64,000 nt of DNA from Bradysia coprophila (GCF_014529535.1 NW_023503362.1:1-64000); one strand, 5' to 3'; positions 1 through 12,080 are shown, numbered from the stretch's first letter. Translations and numbers: made by a program. The notes: generated from the letters alone by a model not told the origin.

Positions 1-230
1 TTTCATAACCAACAACTTTGCCGAAGAAACCAACTTTCCATCTGCTTCACATAAAAAGTTACAAAATCGAGGGGGTGGTCACTCAACAACAAAAGCGTAC
101 ACTGTGGTCACTTCCATACAACCACTCTTTTCATAACCAACAACTTTGCCGAAGAAACCGAACTCTCTCATCTGCTTCACAGCAAAGATACAAAAATCGA
201 GGGGTGGTCACTCACACAAAAGCGTACACC
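1..230. repeat. End of a 129-bp satellite array (array A)
   Basis: About two units of the satellite seen in the later arrays, marked by the recurrent phrases TTTGCCGAAGAAACC, CATCTGCTTCACA and GTGGTCACT. The array is cut by the window edge, so its true length is unknown. Confidence 0.85.
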
Positions 231-1012
231 GTGTTCACTTCTATTCAACCACACCACTCACCTCTCAAACCCATTCAACTTTCCCAAAACAAATCCATTT
301 CACCCAAAGAAAAACTCAAAATCATCATCGATCACTGTACGTTGGAGTAGCTCAAAAATGGCCCACTTGGAGAGCTGTCACTCGCTCGAAATTGATCCGA
401 ATTTCCTAAATTTTTTTTTCCTCGATTCGTACAATCCATACCTTTCATTGAAACCCTCACACGCCCCTCTAGCTTCTAAAACAGCCGCTCCGCAATTACA
501 AACGTGTTCCCGTTGGTGGTCAAACACCCTACTTACCACCTTAACTCCAACAATTGACCCAATTTTTTTCCAGTTTTTTTCTTCGCTTCGTACCATCAAT
601 ACCTTTCATTTGAGCCCGCTCACGCCTCACCACCTTCCAAAACAGCCGCCCACAATTTAAAACATTTTCCAGACCCTCAAAAAAACCCATAAAATCCACT
701 CTACCACCTCCCGATGAAAAGTTAGAAAAAAACTTTCTTCTGCAACTTTGTTCACCGCAATAAATGGAACATTTCTTCTTCCCCCACCGACGCTCCATCT
801 CTCAAAATAACCGAGTTATATCGATTCTGCCATTTTCCACCTCCCACAGTCATAACTTCACTATCTCCGAACAGACTTTTCACCGGACCACGTTTTCTCC
901 ACGTTTCAGACCATTCCCTACAACATATCAAAAAGTGTTTTTTTTTTTTTTTTTGCTCTGAACTTTCATTTTGACGGTAAATAGCGGACAAACAGACAGA
1001 AAGAAAGAACAA
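231..1012. repeat. Macro-repeat body, copy 1
   Basis: Non-tandem module following the satellite. It runs from the CACCACTCACCTCT boundary through a poly-T tract near 943-956 to a GACAGAAAGAAAG microsatellite. It contains two related segments of about 165 bp, one around CCTTTCATTGAAACCC and one around CCTTTCATTTGAGCCC, each followed by AAAACAGCCGC, so the body itself looks like an old internal duplication. Short open frames here are not conserved as proteins between copies. Confidence 0.75.
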
Positions 1013-1545
1013 ACATCTCGTCGTTATAATATAGTACTAGTCTGCATCCTGTGGCACTTCGTGCCACGTCGCATCCTAGCAAGCTAGACCGGGCAGACAC
1101 CTGTTAGAGACTAAACCTGTTACAGACAACAGAGAAATTAGAGACTACACATCTATTCGAAAGCAACTCTAAGTCTGCTAAAGAGCTATACGAAAATCGC
1201 TTCGCTCCGCTCAAACATTCTTATGAAAAGTTAGTCCAAAACATCACCTTCTTCTTTTGTAATGCCTAATATCGTCTTTCATTATTTATTTTTCATGCCA
1301 GGGGGCTGCCGCCCCCTGGACCCCGCAATCACCACTCTTACACCTTTTCGAACTAAACACCTCTTTCCGTGTGACACTCCACATTTTTACAGTTAAGTTA
1401 GCCGCGAAACAATAACTTCTTCTTTTGTAACGCCTAATATCGTCTTTCCATTATTATATTTTTCATGCCAAGGGCTGCCGCCCCTGGACCCCGCAATCAC
1501 CACTCTTACACCTTTTCGAACAAAACACCTCTTCTGCACAAACAC
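1013..1545. repeat. Hairpin-rich spacer, copy 1
   Basis: GC-rich palindromes lie in an AT-rich background. GTGGCACTTCGTGCCAC is at 1051-1067, and an AGGGGGCTGCCGCCCCCT hairpin with flanking CC/GG is at 1298-1319. A segment containing GCCTAATATCGTC and the GC hairpin is repeated at a spacing of about 170 bp. A half-hairpin GCTTCGCTCCGCTC remains near 1199-1212, apparently lacking its left arm. Confidence 0.75.
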
Positions 1546-2655
1546 TCTCTCAATAAACAAACAACTTTGCCGAAGAAACCACTTTCCATCTGCTTCACAA
1601 AAAAGTTACAAAAATCGAGGGGTGGTCACTCACACACAAAAGCGTACACTGTGGTCACTTCAGACACAACTCTTTCAATAACCAACAACTTTGCCGAAGA
1701 AACCAACTTTCCATCTGCTTCACATAAAAAGTTACAAAAATCGAGGGGTGGTCACTCACACAAAAGTACACTGTGGTCACTTCCATACAACCACTCTTTC
1801 AATACCAACAACTTTGCCGAAGAAACCAACTTTCCATCTGCTTCACACAAAAAGTTACAAAAATCGAGGGGTGGTCACTCACACACAAAAGCGTACACTG
1901 TGGTCACTTCATACAACACTCTTTCAATAACCAACAACTTTGCCGAAGAAACCAACTTTCCATCTGCTTCACATAAAAAGTTACAAAAATCGAGGGGGGT
2001 CACTCACACACAAAAGCGTACACTGTGGTCACTTTCAGACACACACTCTTCAATAACCAACAACTTTGCCGAAGAAACCAACTTTCCATCTGCTTCACAC
2101 AAAAAGTTACAAAAATCGAGGGGTGGTCACTCACACACAAAAGCGTACACTGTGGTCACTTTCATACACAACTCTTTCAATAACCAACAACTTTGCCGAA
2201 GAAACCAACTTTCCATCTGCTTCACACAAAAAGTTACAAAAATCGAGGGGGTGGTCACTCACACACAAAAGCGTACACTGTGGTCACTTCCATACAACAC
2301 TCTTTCATAACCAACAACTTTGCCGAAGAAACCAACTTTCCATCTGCTTCACACAAAAAGTTACAAAAATCGAGGGGTGGTCACTCACACAAAAGCGTAC
2401 ACTGTGGTCACTTCAGACACAACTCTTTCAATAACCAACAACTTTGCCGAAGAAACCAACTTTCCATCTGCTTCACATAAAAAGTTACAAAAATCGAGGG
2501 GGTGGTCACTCAAAAAAGCGTACACTGTGGTCACTTCCATACAACCACTCTTTCAATACCAACAACTTTGCCGAAGAAACAACTCTCTATCTGCTTCACA
2601 GCCAAAGATACAAAAATCGAGGGGTGGTCACTCACACATAAAAGCGTACACCGTG
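1546..2655. repeat. 129-bp satellite array B
   Basis: About nine head-to-tail units. Many units here carry small deletions relative to the 129-bp consensus (for example missing bases in the CACTCACACACAAAAGCG segment), so the array is less regular than array E. Long open frames arise only because the unit length is a multiple of three. Confidence 0.88.
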
Positions 2656-3440
2656 TTCACTTCTATTCAACCACACCACTCACCTCTCAAACCCATACAA
2701 CTTTCCCCGAAAACAAATCCATTTCACCCAAAGAAAAACTCAAAATCATCATCGATCACTGTACGTTGGAGTAGCTCAAAAATGGCCCACTTGGAGAGCT
2801 GTCACTCGCTCGAAATTGATCCGAATTCCTAAATTTTTTTTCCTCGATTCGTACAATCCATACCTTTCATTGAAACCCTCACACGCCCCTCCTAGCTTCT
2901 AAAACAGCCGCTCCGCAATTACAAACGTGTTCCCGTTGGTGGGCAAAACACCCTACTTACCACCTTAACTCCAACAAATTGACCCCAATTTTTTTCCAGT
3001 TTTTTTCTTCGCTTCGTACCATCAATACTTTCATTTGACCGCGCACCCTCACCACCTTCCAAAACAGCCACTCCACAATTTAAAACATTTTCCAGACCCT
3101 CAAAAAAACCCATAAAATCCACTCTATCACCTCCCCGATGAAAAGTTAGGAAAAAACTTTCTTCTGCAACTTTGTTCCCCGCAATAAATGGAACATTTCT
3201 TCTTCCCCCACCGACGCTCCATCTCTCAAAATAACCGAGTTATATCGATTCTGCCATTTTCCACCTCCCGCACAGTCATAACTTCACTATCTCCGAACAG
3301 ACTTTTCACCGGACCACGTTTTCTCCACGTTTCAGACCATTCCCTACAACATATCAAAAAGTGTTTTTTTTTTTTTTTGCTCTGAACTTTCATTTTGACG
3401 GTAAATAGCGGACAAACAGACAGAAAGAAAGAAAGAAAGA
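2656..3440. repeat. Macro-repeat body, copy 2
   Basis: Near-identical to body copy 1, with both internal halves, a poly-T tract near 3363-3378 and an expanded GAAA/GACA tract before 3440. The small insertions and deletions that separate it from copy 1 break every short reading frame. Confidence 0.75.
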
Positions 3441-4139
3441 CAAACATCTCGTCGTTATAATATAGTACTAGGTGTATCCCGTGCCCATAAGGGCACCCCT
3501 ACATTTATAACGATCGGGGTCTTCGACCCCTCTGCATTCGAATGGTTTGAGCGGAGCTTCGCTCCGCTCAAACATTCTTATGAAAAGTTAGCCCCAAACA
3601 ACACCTTCTTCTTTTGTAATGCCTACTATCGTCTTTCATTATTTATTTTTCATGCCAGGGGCTGCCGCCCCCTGGACCCCCGCAATCTCATATAATACAC
3701 CTTTTCATGCAAAACACCTCATCCCGTGTGACACTCCCACATTTTTACAGTTAACTTAGCCCACAACAACACCTTCATCTTTTGTAACGCCTAATATCGT
3801 CTTTTTATTATTTATTTCATGCCAGTGGGCTGCCGCCCCCTGGACCCCCGCAATCACCACTCTTACACCTTTTCGAACTAAAACACCTCTTTCCGTGTGA
3901 CACTCCCACATTTTCACAGTTAAGTTAGCCCGAAACAATAACTTCTTCTTTTGTAACGCCTAATATCGTCTTTCCATTATTTATATTTTTCATGCCAAGG
4001 GGCTGCCGCCCCGTGGACCCCGCAATCACCACTCTTACACCTTTTCGAACAAAACACCTCTTCCCGTGTTACACTCTGCTGAAAACCATCAATTTTTGGT
4101 GATCCCGTACGCTTCTACAACTCATGCCACAACTCCTGT
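3441..4139. repeat. Hairpin-rich spacer, copy 2 (longest)
   Basis: It contains GTGCCCATAAGGGCAC at 3481-3496, GGGGTCTTCGACCCC at 3516-3530 and a 12-bp-stem hairpin centred on GCGGAGCTTCGCTCCGC at 3546-3572. Three tandem subrepeats of about 170 bp follow, each containing the GGGGGCTGCCGCCCCC hairpin or a variant of it. The first hairpin pair differs from the other spacers, which carry GTGGCACTTCGTGCCAC at the equivalent place. Confidence 0.78.
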
Positions 4140-5015
4140 TTCAATACGAACAACTTTGCCGAAGAAACTACCTTTCCATCTGCTTCACATAAAAAGTTAC
4201 AAAATTCGAGGGGTGGTCACTCACACACAAAAGCGTACACTGTGGTCACTTTCAAACGACAACTCTTTCGATAACCAACAACTTTGCCGAAGAAACCAAC
4301 TTTCCATCTGCTTCACATAAAAAGTTACAAAAATCGAGGGGTGGTCACTCACACAGAAAAGTGTACACTGTGGTCACTTCCATACAACCACTCTTTCAAT
4401 AACCAACAACTTTGCCAAAAAAACCAACTTTCCACACAAAAAGTTGCAAAAATCGAGGGGGTGGTCACTATTACCTAAAAGCATACACTGTGATCACTGC
4501 CATACAACCACTCTTTCAATGCCCAACAACTTTGCCGAAGAAACGAAGCTTCCATCTGCTTCACACAAAAAGTTACAAAAATCGAGGGGGTGGTCACTTA
4601 CACACCAAAAACGTACACTGTGGTCACTTCTCCACAAACACTCTCTCAATTAACAACAACTTTGCCGAAGAAACCAACTTTCCATCTGCTTCACATAAAA
4701 AGTTAAAAAAAAATCGAGGGGTGGTCACTTACACACAAAAGCGGACACTGTGGTCACTTTCAGACGACAACTGTTTCGATAACCAATAACTTTGCCGAAA
4801 GAAACCCACTTTCCATCTGCTTCACACAAAAAGTTGCAAAAATCGAGGGGGTGGTCACTATTACCTAAAAGCGTACACTGTCGTCACTTCCATACAACCA
4901 CTCTTTCAATACCCAACAACTTTGCCGAAGAAACGAACTCTCTTTCTGCTTCACCAGCCAAAGATACAAAAATCGAGGGGGTGGTCACTCACACAAAAAG
5001 CGTACACTGTGGTCA
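4140..5015. repeat. 129-bp satellite array C
   Basis: About seven units. Two variants of the middle segment coexist, CACTCACACACAAAAGCG and CACTATTACCTAAAAGC, and both recur in the later arrays. The alternation suggests exchange or gene conversion between arrays. Confidence 0.88.
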
Positions 5016-5630
5016 CTTCTATTCAACCACACCACTCACCTCTCAAACCCATACAACTTTCCCCGAAAACAAATCCATTTTACCCAAAGAAAAACTCAAA
5101 ATCATCATCGATCACTGTACGTTGGAGTAGCTCAGAAATGACCCACTTGGAGAGCTCTCACTCGCTCGAAATTGATCCGAATTTCCTAATTTTTTTTTTC
5201 CTCGATTCGTAGGATTGTTACCTTTCGTTGAAACCCTCACACTCCCTCTAGCTTCTAAAACAGTCGCTCCACAATTTAAAACATTTTCCAGACCCTCAAA
5301 AAAACCCATAAAATCCACTCTACCACCTCCCGATGAAAAGTTAGAAAAAAACTTTCTTCTGCAACTTTGTTCACCGCAATAAACGGAACATTTCTTCTTC
5401 CCCCACCGACGCTCCTTCTCTCAAAATAACCGAGTTATTCCGATTCTGCCATTTTCCACCTCCCCACAGTCATAACTTCACTATCTCCGAACAGACTTTT
5501 CACCGGACCACGTTTTCTCCACGTTTCAGACCATTCCTACAACATATCAAAAAGTGTTTTTTTTTTTTTTTTTTTTTTTTTGCTCTGAACTTTTGTTTTG
5601 ACGGTAAATAGCGGACAAACAGACAGACAT
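5016..5630. repeat. Macro-repeat body, copy 3 (internally deleted)
   Basis: About 615 bp against about 780 bp in the other bodies. The sequence passes directly from the first AAAACAG-CGCTCC motif near 5258-5272 into the text that follows the second such motif in other copies. This is what recombination between the two internal halves would leave. The poly-T tract here (5557-5581) is the longest of the five. Confidence 0.75.
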
Positions 5631-5990
5631 CTCGTCATTATAATATAGTACTAGTCTGCATCCTGTGGCACTTCGTGCCACGTCGCATCCTAGCAAGCTA
5701 GACCGGGCAGACACCTGTTAGAGACTAACATCTATTCGAAAGCAACTCTAAGTCTGCTAAAGAGCTATACGAATATCGCTTCGCTCCGCTAATGCCTAAT
5801 GCCTAATGCCTAATATCGTCTTTTCATTATTTATTTTTCATGCCAGGGGGGGGGGGGCCCCCCCCCCCCCCCCCCCCCCCTCTTACACCTTCTCCAACAA
5901 ACACCTCTTCCCGTGTTACACACTGCTGAAAACCATCGATTTTTGGTGAATCCCTTACCTTCTACAACTCACGCCACAACTACTGTTTCA
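5631..5990. repeat. Hairpin-rich spacer, copy 3, with anomalous G/C homopolymer
   Basis: Carries GTGGCACTTCGTGCCAC at 5665-5681 and the GCTTCGCTCCGCT half-hairpin. Where the other spacers have the GGGGGCTGCCGCCCCC hairpin followed by TGGACCCCGCAATC, this copy has a run of 12 G followed by 23 C (about 5846-5880). That could be a real expansion, but a base-calling or consensus failure on a strong hairpin is more likely. Confidence 0.7.
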
Positions 5991-6855
5991 ATACCGAACA
6001 ACTTTGCCGAAGAAACTAATTTTCCATTTGCTTCATTAAAAAAGTTATACAAATCGAGGGACTTGTCACTCACACACAAAAGCGTACACTGTGGTCACTT
6101 TCAGACGACAACTCTTTCGATAGTAAATAACTTTGTCGAAGAAACCAACTTTCCATCTGCTTCACATAAAAAGTTACAAAAATCGAGGGGGTGGTCACTC
6201 AAACACAAAAGCGTACACTGTGGTCACTTCCAGTCGACAACTCTTTCGATAACCAACACCTTTGCCGAAGAAACCAACTTTCCATCTGCTTCACACAAAA
6301 AATTACAAAAATCGAGGGGGTGGTCACTCACACACAAAAGTGTACACTGTGGTCACTTCTGCACAACCACTCTCTCAATTAACAACAACTTTGCCGAAGA
6401 AACCAACTTTCCATCTGCTTCACACAAAAAGTTACAAAAATCGAGGTGGTGGTCACTCACACACAAAAGTGTACACTGTGGTCACTTTCAAACGACAACT
6501 CTTTCGATAACCAACAACTTTGCCGAAGAAGGCAACTCTCCATCAGCTTCCCACAAAAATTTACAAAATTGAAGGGGTGATCACTCACACACAAAAGCGT
6601 ACACTGTGGTCACTTTCAGTAGACAACTCTTTCGATAACCAACAACTTTGCCGAAGAAACCAACTTTCCATCTGCTTCACATAAAAAGTTACAAAAATCG
6701 AGGGGGTGGTCACTATTACCTAAAAGCGCACACTGTTGTCACTTCCATACAACCACTCTTTCAATACCCAACAACTTTGTCGAAGAAACCAACTTTCCAT
6801 CTGCTTCCCATAAAAAGTTACAAAAATTGAGGGGGTGGTCACTCACACATAAAAG
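5991..6855. repeat. 129-bp satellite array D
   Basis: About seven units with the same mixture of middle-segment variants as array C. The first unit is the most diverged, reading ACTTGTCACT where others have GTGGTCACT, as expected for an array edge. Confidence 0.88.
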
Positions 6856-7645
6856 CGTACACCGTGTTCACTTCTATTCAACCACACCACTCACCTCTAC
6901 AACTCATTCAACTTTCACCGAAAACAAATCCATTTCACCCAAAGAAAAACTCAAAATCATCATCGATCACTGTACGTTGGAGTAGCTCAAAAATGGCCCA
7001 CTTGGAGAGCTGTCACTCGCTCGAAATTGATCCGAATTTCCTAAATTTTTTTTTCCTCGATTCGTAGGATTGTTACCTTTCGTTGAAACCCTCACACGCC
7101 CCTCTAGCTTCTAAAACAGCCGCTCCGCAATTACAAACGTGTTCCCGTTGGTGGTCAAACACCCTACTTACCGCTCCAACTCCAACAAATTGACCCCAAT
7201 TTTTTTCCAGTTTTTTTTCTTCGCTTCGTACCATCAATACCTTTCATTTAAGGTCTCACACGCCTCACCACCTTCCAAAACAGCCGCTCCACAATTTAAA
7301 ACATTTTCCAGACCCTCAAAAAAACCCATAAAATCCACTCTACCACCTCCCGATGAAAAGTTAGAAAAAAAACTTTCTTCTGCAACTTTGTTCACCGCAA
7401 TAAATGGAACATTTCTTCTTCCCCCACCGACGCTCCAACTCTCAAAATGACCGAGTTATATCGATTCTGCCATTTTCCACCTCCCCGCACTCATAACTTC
7501 GCTATCTCCGAACAGACTTTTCACCGGACCACGTTTTCTCCACGTTTCAGACCATTCCCTACAACATATCAAAAAGTGTTTTTTTTTTTTTTTTTTTTTG
7601 CTCTGAACTTTCATTTTGACGGTAAATAGCGGACAAACAGACAGA
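6856..7645. repeat. Macro-repeat body, copy 4
   Basis: Full-length body with both internal halves, a poly-T run near 7579-7598 and a terminal GACAGACA tract. At its right edge it runs straight into TCTCGTCATTATAATATAG, the same boundary as in copies 1 to 3. Confidence 0.75.
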
Positions 7646-8080
7646 CATCTCGTCATTATAATATAGTACTAGTCTGCATCCTGTGGCACTTCGTGCCACG
7701 TCGCATCCTAGCAAGCTAGACCGGGCAGACACCTGTTAGAGACTAACACCTGTTCCGGAAAAAAGCCTGTTACAGACAAACATCTATTCGAAAGCAACTC
7801 TAAGTCTGCTAAAGAGCTATACGAAAATCGCTTCGCTCCGCTCAAACATTCTTATGAAAAGTTAGTCCAAAACGTCACCTTCTTCTTTTGTAACGCCTAA
7901 TATCGTCTTTTCATTATTTATTTTTCATGCCAGGGGGCTGCCGCCCCCTGGACCCCCGCAATCCCCATTCTTACACCTTTTCGAACTAAACACCTCTTCC
8001 CGTGATACTCTCTGCTCAAAACCATCGATTTTTGGTGAATCCCGTACCCTCCTACAACTCACGCCACAACTACTGTTTCA
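7646..8080. repeat. Hairpin-rich spacer, copy 4
   Basis: GTGGCACTTCGTGCCAC lies at 7683-7699, a CTAGCAAGCTAG palindrome follows, and the GGGGGCTGCCGCCCCC hairpin lies near 7933-7950. Only one copy of the 170-bp subrepeat is present, against three in spacer 2, so subrepeat number varies between spacers. Confidence 0.75.
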
Positions 8081-11000
8081 ATACCGAACAGCTTTGCCGA
8101 AGAAACTAACTTTCCATCTGCTTCACACAAAAAGTTACAAAAATCGAGGGGGTGGTCACTCACACACAAAAGCGTACACTGTGGTCACATTCAGACAACA
8201 ACTCTTTCCATAACCAATAACTTTGCCGAAGAAACCCACTTTCCATCTGCTTCACACAAAAAGTTGCAAAAATCGAGGGGGTGGTCACTCACACACAAAA
8301 GCGGACACTGTGGTCACTTTCAGACGACAACTCTTTCGATAATCAACAACTTTGCCGAAGAAACCAACTCTCCATTTGCTTCACACAAAAAGTTAAAAAA
8401 AATCGAGGGGGTGGTCACTCACACACAAAAGCGGACACTGTGGTCACTTCTGCACAACCACTCTTTCAATAACCAACAACTTTGCCGAAGAAACCAACTT
8501 TTCATCTGCTTCACACAAAAAGTTACAAAAATCGAGGGGGTGGTCACTCACACACAGAAGTGTACACTGTGGTCACTTTCAGTAGACAACACTTTCAATA
8601 ACCAACAACTTTGCCGAAGAAACCATCTTTCCATCTGCTTCACATAAAAAGTTACAAAAATCGAGGCGGTGGTCACTCACACACAAAAGCGTACACTGTG
8701 GTCACTTTCAGACGACAACATTTTCAATAACCAACAACTTTGCCGAAGAAACAAACTTTCCATCTGCTTCACATAAAAAGTTACAAAAATCGAGGGGTTG
8801 GTCACTATTACCTAAAAGCGTACACTGTGGTCACTTCCATACAACCACTCTTTCAATACCCAACAACTTTGCCGAAGAAACCAACTCTCTATCTGCTTCA
8901 CATAAAAAGTTACAAAAATCGAGGGGGTGGTCACTCACACACAAAAGCGGACACTGTGGTCACTTTCAGTAGACAACTCTTTCGATAACCAACAACTTTG
9001 CCGAAGAAACCAACTCTCCATCTGCTTCACATAAAAAGTTACAAAAATCGAGGGGGTGGTCACTATTACCTAAAAGCGTTCACTGTGGTCACTTTCAGTA
9101 GACAACTCTTTCGATAACCAATAACTTTGCCGAAGAAACCAACTTTCCATCTGCTTCACATAAAAAGTTACAAAAATCGAGGGGGTGGTCACTATTACCT
9201 AAAAGCGTACACTGTGGTCACTTTCAGTAGACAACTCTTTCGATAACCAACAACTTTGCCGAAGAAACCCACTTTCCATCTGCTTCACATAAAAAGTTAC
9301 AAAAATCGAGGGGGTGGTCACTATTACCTAAAAGCGTACCCTGTGGTCACTTCCATACAACCACTCTTTCAATACCGAACAACTTTGCCGAAGAAAGCAA
9401 CTTTCCATCTGCTTCACATAAAAAGTTAAAAAAAATCGAGGGGTGGTTACTCACACACAAAAGCGGACACTGTGGTCACTTTCAGACGACAACTCTTTCG
9501 ATAACCAATAACTTTGCCGAAGAAACCATCCTTCCATCTGCTTCACATAAAAAGTTACAAAAATCGAGGGGGTGGTCACTCACACACAAAAGCGTACACT
9601 GTGGTCACTTCTGCACAAACACTCTCTCAATTAACAACAACTTTGCCGAAGAAACCAACTTTCCATCTGCTTCACATAAAAAGTTACAAAAATCGAGGGG
9701 GTGGTCACTCACACACAAAAGCGGACCCTGTGGTCACTTTCAGACGACAACTCTTTCGATAACCAATAACTTTGCCGAAGAAACCAACTTTCCATCTGCT
9801 TCACATAAAAAGTTACAAAAATCGAGGGGGCGGTCACTATTACCTAAAAGCGTACACTGTGGTCACTTTCAAACGACAACTCTTTCGATAACCAACAACT
9901 TTGCCGAAGAAACCAACTTTCCATCTGCTTCACATAAAAAGTTACAAAAATCGAGGGGGTGGTCACTCACACAGAAAAGTGTACACTGTGGTCACTTTCA
10001 GTAGACAACTCTTTCGATAACCAATAACTTTGCCGAAGAAACCAACTTTCCATCTGCTTCACATAAAAAGTTACAAAAATCGAGGGGGTGGTCACTATTA
10101 CTTAAAAGCGTACACTGTGATCACTTCCATACAATCACTCTTTCAATACCCAACAACTTTGCCGAAGAAACCAACTTTCCATCTGCTTCACATAAAAAGT
10201 TACAAAAATCGAGGGGGTGGTCACTCACACACAAAAGCGTACACTGTGGTCACTTCCATACAACCAGTCTTTCAATAACCAACAACTTTGCCGAAGAAAC
10301 CAACTTTCCATCTGCTTCACACAAAAAGTTACAAAAATCGAGGGGGTGGTCACTATTACTTAAAAGCGTACACTGTGATCACTTCCATACAACCACTCTT
10401 TCAATGCCCAACAACTTTGCCGAAGAAACGAAGCTTCCATCTGCTTCACACAAAAAGTTACAAAAATCGAGGGGGTGGTCACTCCCACACAAAAGCGTAC
10501 ACTGTGGTCACTTCCATACAACCACTCTTTCAATAACCAACAACTTTGCCGAAGAAACCAACTTTCCATCTGCTTCACATAAAAAGTTACAAAAATCGAG
10601 GGGGTGGTCACTCACACACAAAAGCGGACACTGTGGTCACTTTCAAACGACAACTCTTTCGATAACCAACAACTTTGCCGAAGAAACCATCCCTCCATCT
10701 GCTTCACACAAAAAGTTACAAAAATCGAGGGGGTGGTCACTCACACACAAAAGTGTACACTGTGGTCACTTTCAAACGACAACTCTTTCGATAACCAACA
10801 ACTTTGCCGAAGAAACCAACTTTCCATCTGCTTCACATAAAAAGTTAAAAAAAATCGAGGGGGTGGTCACTATTACCTAAAAGCGTACACTGTGGTCACT
10901 TCAACCACTCTTTCAATACCCAACAACTTTGCCGAAGAAACGAACTCTCTATCTGCTTCACACAAAAAGTTGCAAAAATCGAGGGGGTGGTCACTCACAC

Positions 11001-11280
11001 ACAAAAGCGTACACTGTGGTCACTTCCATACAACCAGTCTTTCAATAACCAACAACTTTGCCGAAGAAACCAACTTTCCATCTGCTTCACACAAAAAGTT
11101 ACAAAAATCGAGGGGGTGGTCACTATTACTTAAAAGCGTACACTGTGGTCACTTCCATACAACCACTCTTTCAATAACCAACAACTTTGCCGAAGAAACG
11201 AACTCTCTATCTGCTTCACAGCCAAAGATACAAAAATCGAGGGGGTGGTCACTCACACACAAAAGCGGACACTGTGGTCA
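8081..11280. repeat. 129-bp satellite array E (longest, about 25 units)
   Basis: Regular head-to-tail array with period 129 bp. Each unit contains TTTGCCGAAGAAACC, CATCTGCTTCACA, AAAAATCGAGGGGGTGG and two direct copies of GTGGTCACT. Three alternatives for the variable linker recur: a CAGACGACAACTCTTTCGAT type, a CATACAACCACTCTTTCAAT type and a CTGCACAA..CTCTCTCAATT type. Their order is not a simple higher-order repeat. Confidence 0.92.
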
Positions 11281-12055
11281 CTTCTATTCAACCACACCAC
11301 TCACCTCTACAACTCATTCAACTTTTCCCGAAAACAAATCCATTTTTCTCAAAGAAAAACTCAAAATCATCACCGATCACTGCTACGTTGGAGTAGCTCA
11401 GAAATGACCCACTTACAGGGCTGTCACTCGCTCGAAATTGATCCGAATTTCCTAAATTTTTTTTTCCTCGATTCGTACAATCCATACCTTTCATTGAAAC
11501 CCTCACACGCCCGTCTAGCTTCTAAAACAGCCGCTCCGCAATTACAAACGTGTTCCCGTTGGTGGTCAAACACCCTACTTACCACCTTAACTCCAACAAA
11601 TTGAATCCAATTTTTTTCCACTTTTTTTTCTTCGCTTCGTACCATCAATACCTTTCATTTGAGCCCTCACACGCCTCACCACCTGCCAAAACAGTCGCTC
11701 GACAATTTAAAACATTTTCCAGACCCTCAAAAAAACCCATAAAATCCACTCTACCACCTCCCGATGAAAAGTTAGAAAAAAACTTTCTTCTGCAACTTTG
11801 TTCCCCGCAATAAACGGAACATTTCTTCTTCACCCACCGACGCTCCATCTCTCAAAATGACCGAGTTATATCGATTCTGCCATTTTCCACCTCCCCACAG
11901 TCATAACTTCACTATCTCCGAACAGACTTTTCACCGGACCACGTTTTCTCCACGTTTCAGACCATTCCCTACAACATATCAAATAGTGTTTTTTTTTTTT
12001 TTTTTTTGCTCTGAACTTTTATTTTGACGGTAAATAGCGGACAAACAGACAGACA
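11281..12055. repeat. Macro-repeat body, copy 5
   Basis: Full-length body with terminal poly-T (about 11989-12007) and GACAGACA tract. The block stops here: the usual TATAATATAGTACTAG boundary is altered to TATAATATGTTATATT and is followed by an unrelated inverted repeat instead of a hairpin spacer. Confidence 0.75.
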
Positions 12056-12080
12056 TCCCGTCATTATAATATGTTATATT

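Larger units (their letters stand above)
1..12060. repeat. Composite macro-repeat block: five units of 129-bp satellite array, body and hairpin spacer
   Basis: The whole stretch is built from the same three modules in the same order. Tandem arrays lie at about 1-230, 1546-2655, 4140-5015, 5991-6855 and 8081-11280. Bodies lie at about 231-1012, 2656-3440, 5016-5630, 6856-7645 and 11281-12055. Hairpin-rich spacers lie at about 1013-1545, 3441-4139, 5631-5990 and 7646-8080. The block starts before the window and ends next to a separate inverted repeat. No protein-coding gene is credible in it. The family of origin is not recognised; the arrangement of a tandem core, a body and a terminal microsatellite suggests a non-autonomous mobile element whose copies became tandem, which is inference. 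Confidence 0.9.

Noticed and set aside
1465-2310. 281-codon open frame with a repeating NFAEETNFPSASHKK peptide
   Set aside because: It is a reading of the 129-bp satellite. Equivalent frames exist in other phases, and indels between units change frame without apparent cost.
8081-11280. Possible CRISPR array
   Set aside because: Units are contiguous 129-bp tandem repeats without unique spacers or cas genes, in a eukaryotic genome.
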